The notes below the pieces were generated by a model, which ran no database searches, was not told the origin of the DNA, and worked only from the letters and a program-made list of their open reading frames with translations. Of a DNA stretch of 64,000 bases, positions 63,966 to 64,000 are shown piece after piece (positions within the stretch are counted from its first letter, which is position 1; each line of letters opens with the position of its first letter). The stretch covers positions 1,178,001 through 1,242,000 of the forward strand of contig NZ_JAFBCE010000001.1 of NCBI RefSeq assembly GCF_016907555.1, given 5' to 3'. A program made the position numbers and the translations under genes. The stretch comes from Microbacterium laevaniformans (GTDB lineage Bacteria > Actinomycetota > Actinomycetes > Actinomycetales > Microbacteriaceae).

Positions 63966-64000
63966 TGTCGGCGCGGTCTCACGCCGCCCGGATGATTCCG

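Overview
The window is high-GC, densely packed chromosomal DNA of an actinobacterium, most likely a Microbacteriaceae member such as Microbacterium. This is inferred from gene order (thrS-HIT, pdxST, yebC-ruvCAB-yajC-secDF-rel; dut-DUF3710-DUF3159; sepH, DUF4193, DUF3000, parC/parE with DUF7455) and codon use. It is mostly core genome; no phage, transposase, CRISPR array or rRNA was seen.

Layout. 1-8 kb (leftward): ruvX, alaS, a small membrane protein, rpsD, a DUF1361 gene with a probable frameshift at its start, a Nudix-TPR-Nudix fusion and rarA. 8-10.7 kb (rightward): a small membrane protein, a DUF349 protein and an AbiEi-like protein. 10.6-27.7 kb (leftward): rel, secF, secD, yajC, ruvB, ruvA, ruvC, yebC, DUF1697, a frameshifted lipoprotein gene, pdxT and pdxS, then SUKH-HIT-thrS; the rightward pair pdxR-like regulator and pdxY interrupts this run, making a vitamin B6 locus. 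A short Thr-containing leader ORF precedes thrS. 27.9-32.8 kb: a transporter, an ACT-domain regulator, a membrane protein, a candidate sRNA, a tRNA-Gly/Cys/Val operon, a divergent tRNA-Val, small membrane proteins and an orphan PemK-like protein. 32.9-41.9 kb: amt with a GlnR-like box, zapE, an alpha/beta hydrolase, DUF3000, an RNase D, and the fadA-fadB beta-oxidation operon. 42-55.5 kb: pepN, a TetR regulator, dxs, acnA behind a 24-bp perfect palindrome, DUF3159-DUF3710-dut, DUF3093, DUF4193, sepH and a phosphodiesterase. 55.5-64 kb: parC and convergent parE, separated by an unusual two-component module, then DUF7455 and an ATP-grasp protein.

The most interesting locus is 57.99-60.31 kb. 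A NarL-type response regulator and a multi-TM histidine kinase flank a 13-codon Trp-rich ORF (MWYWIGQQLGLWK) that has the strongest ribosome binding site in the window. Two near-identical 15-bp boxes lie before and after the kinase, and a gene-free stretch of C-loop hairpins ending in a strong terminator follows. I read this as a candidate small-peptide/two-component/ncRNA circuit; that function is inference. A second general feature is that many genes have a TAnnnT hexamer exactly 6-7 nt before the start codon, pointing to widespread leaderless transcription. I used this pattern to choose several starts.
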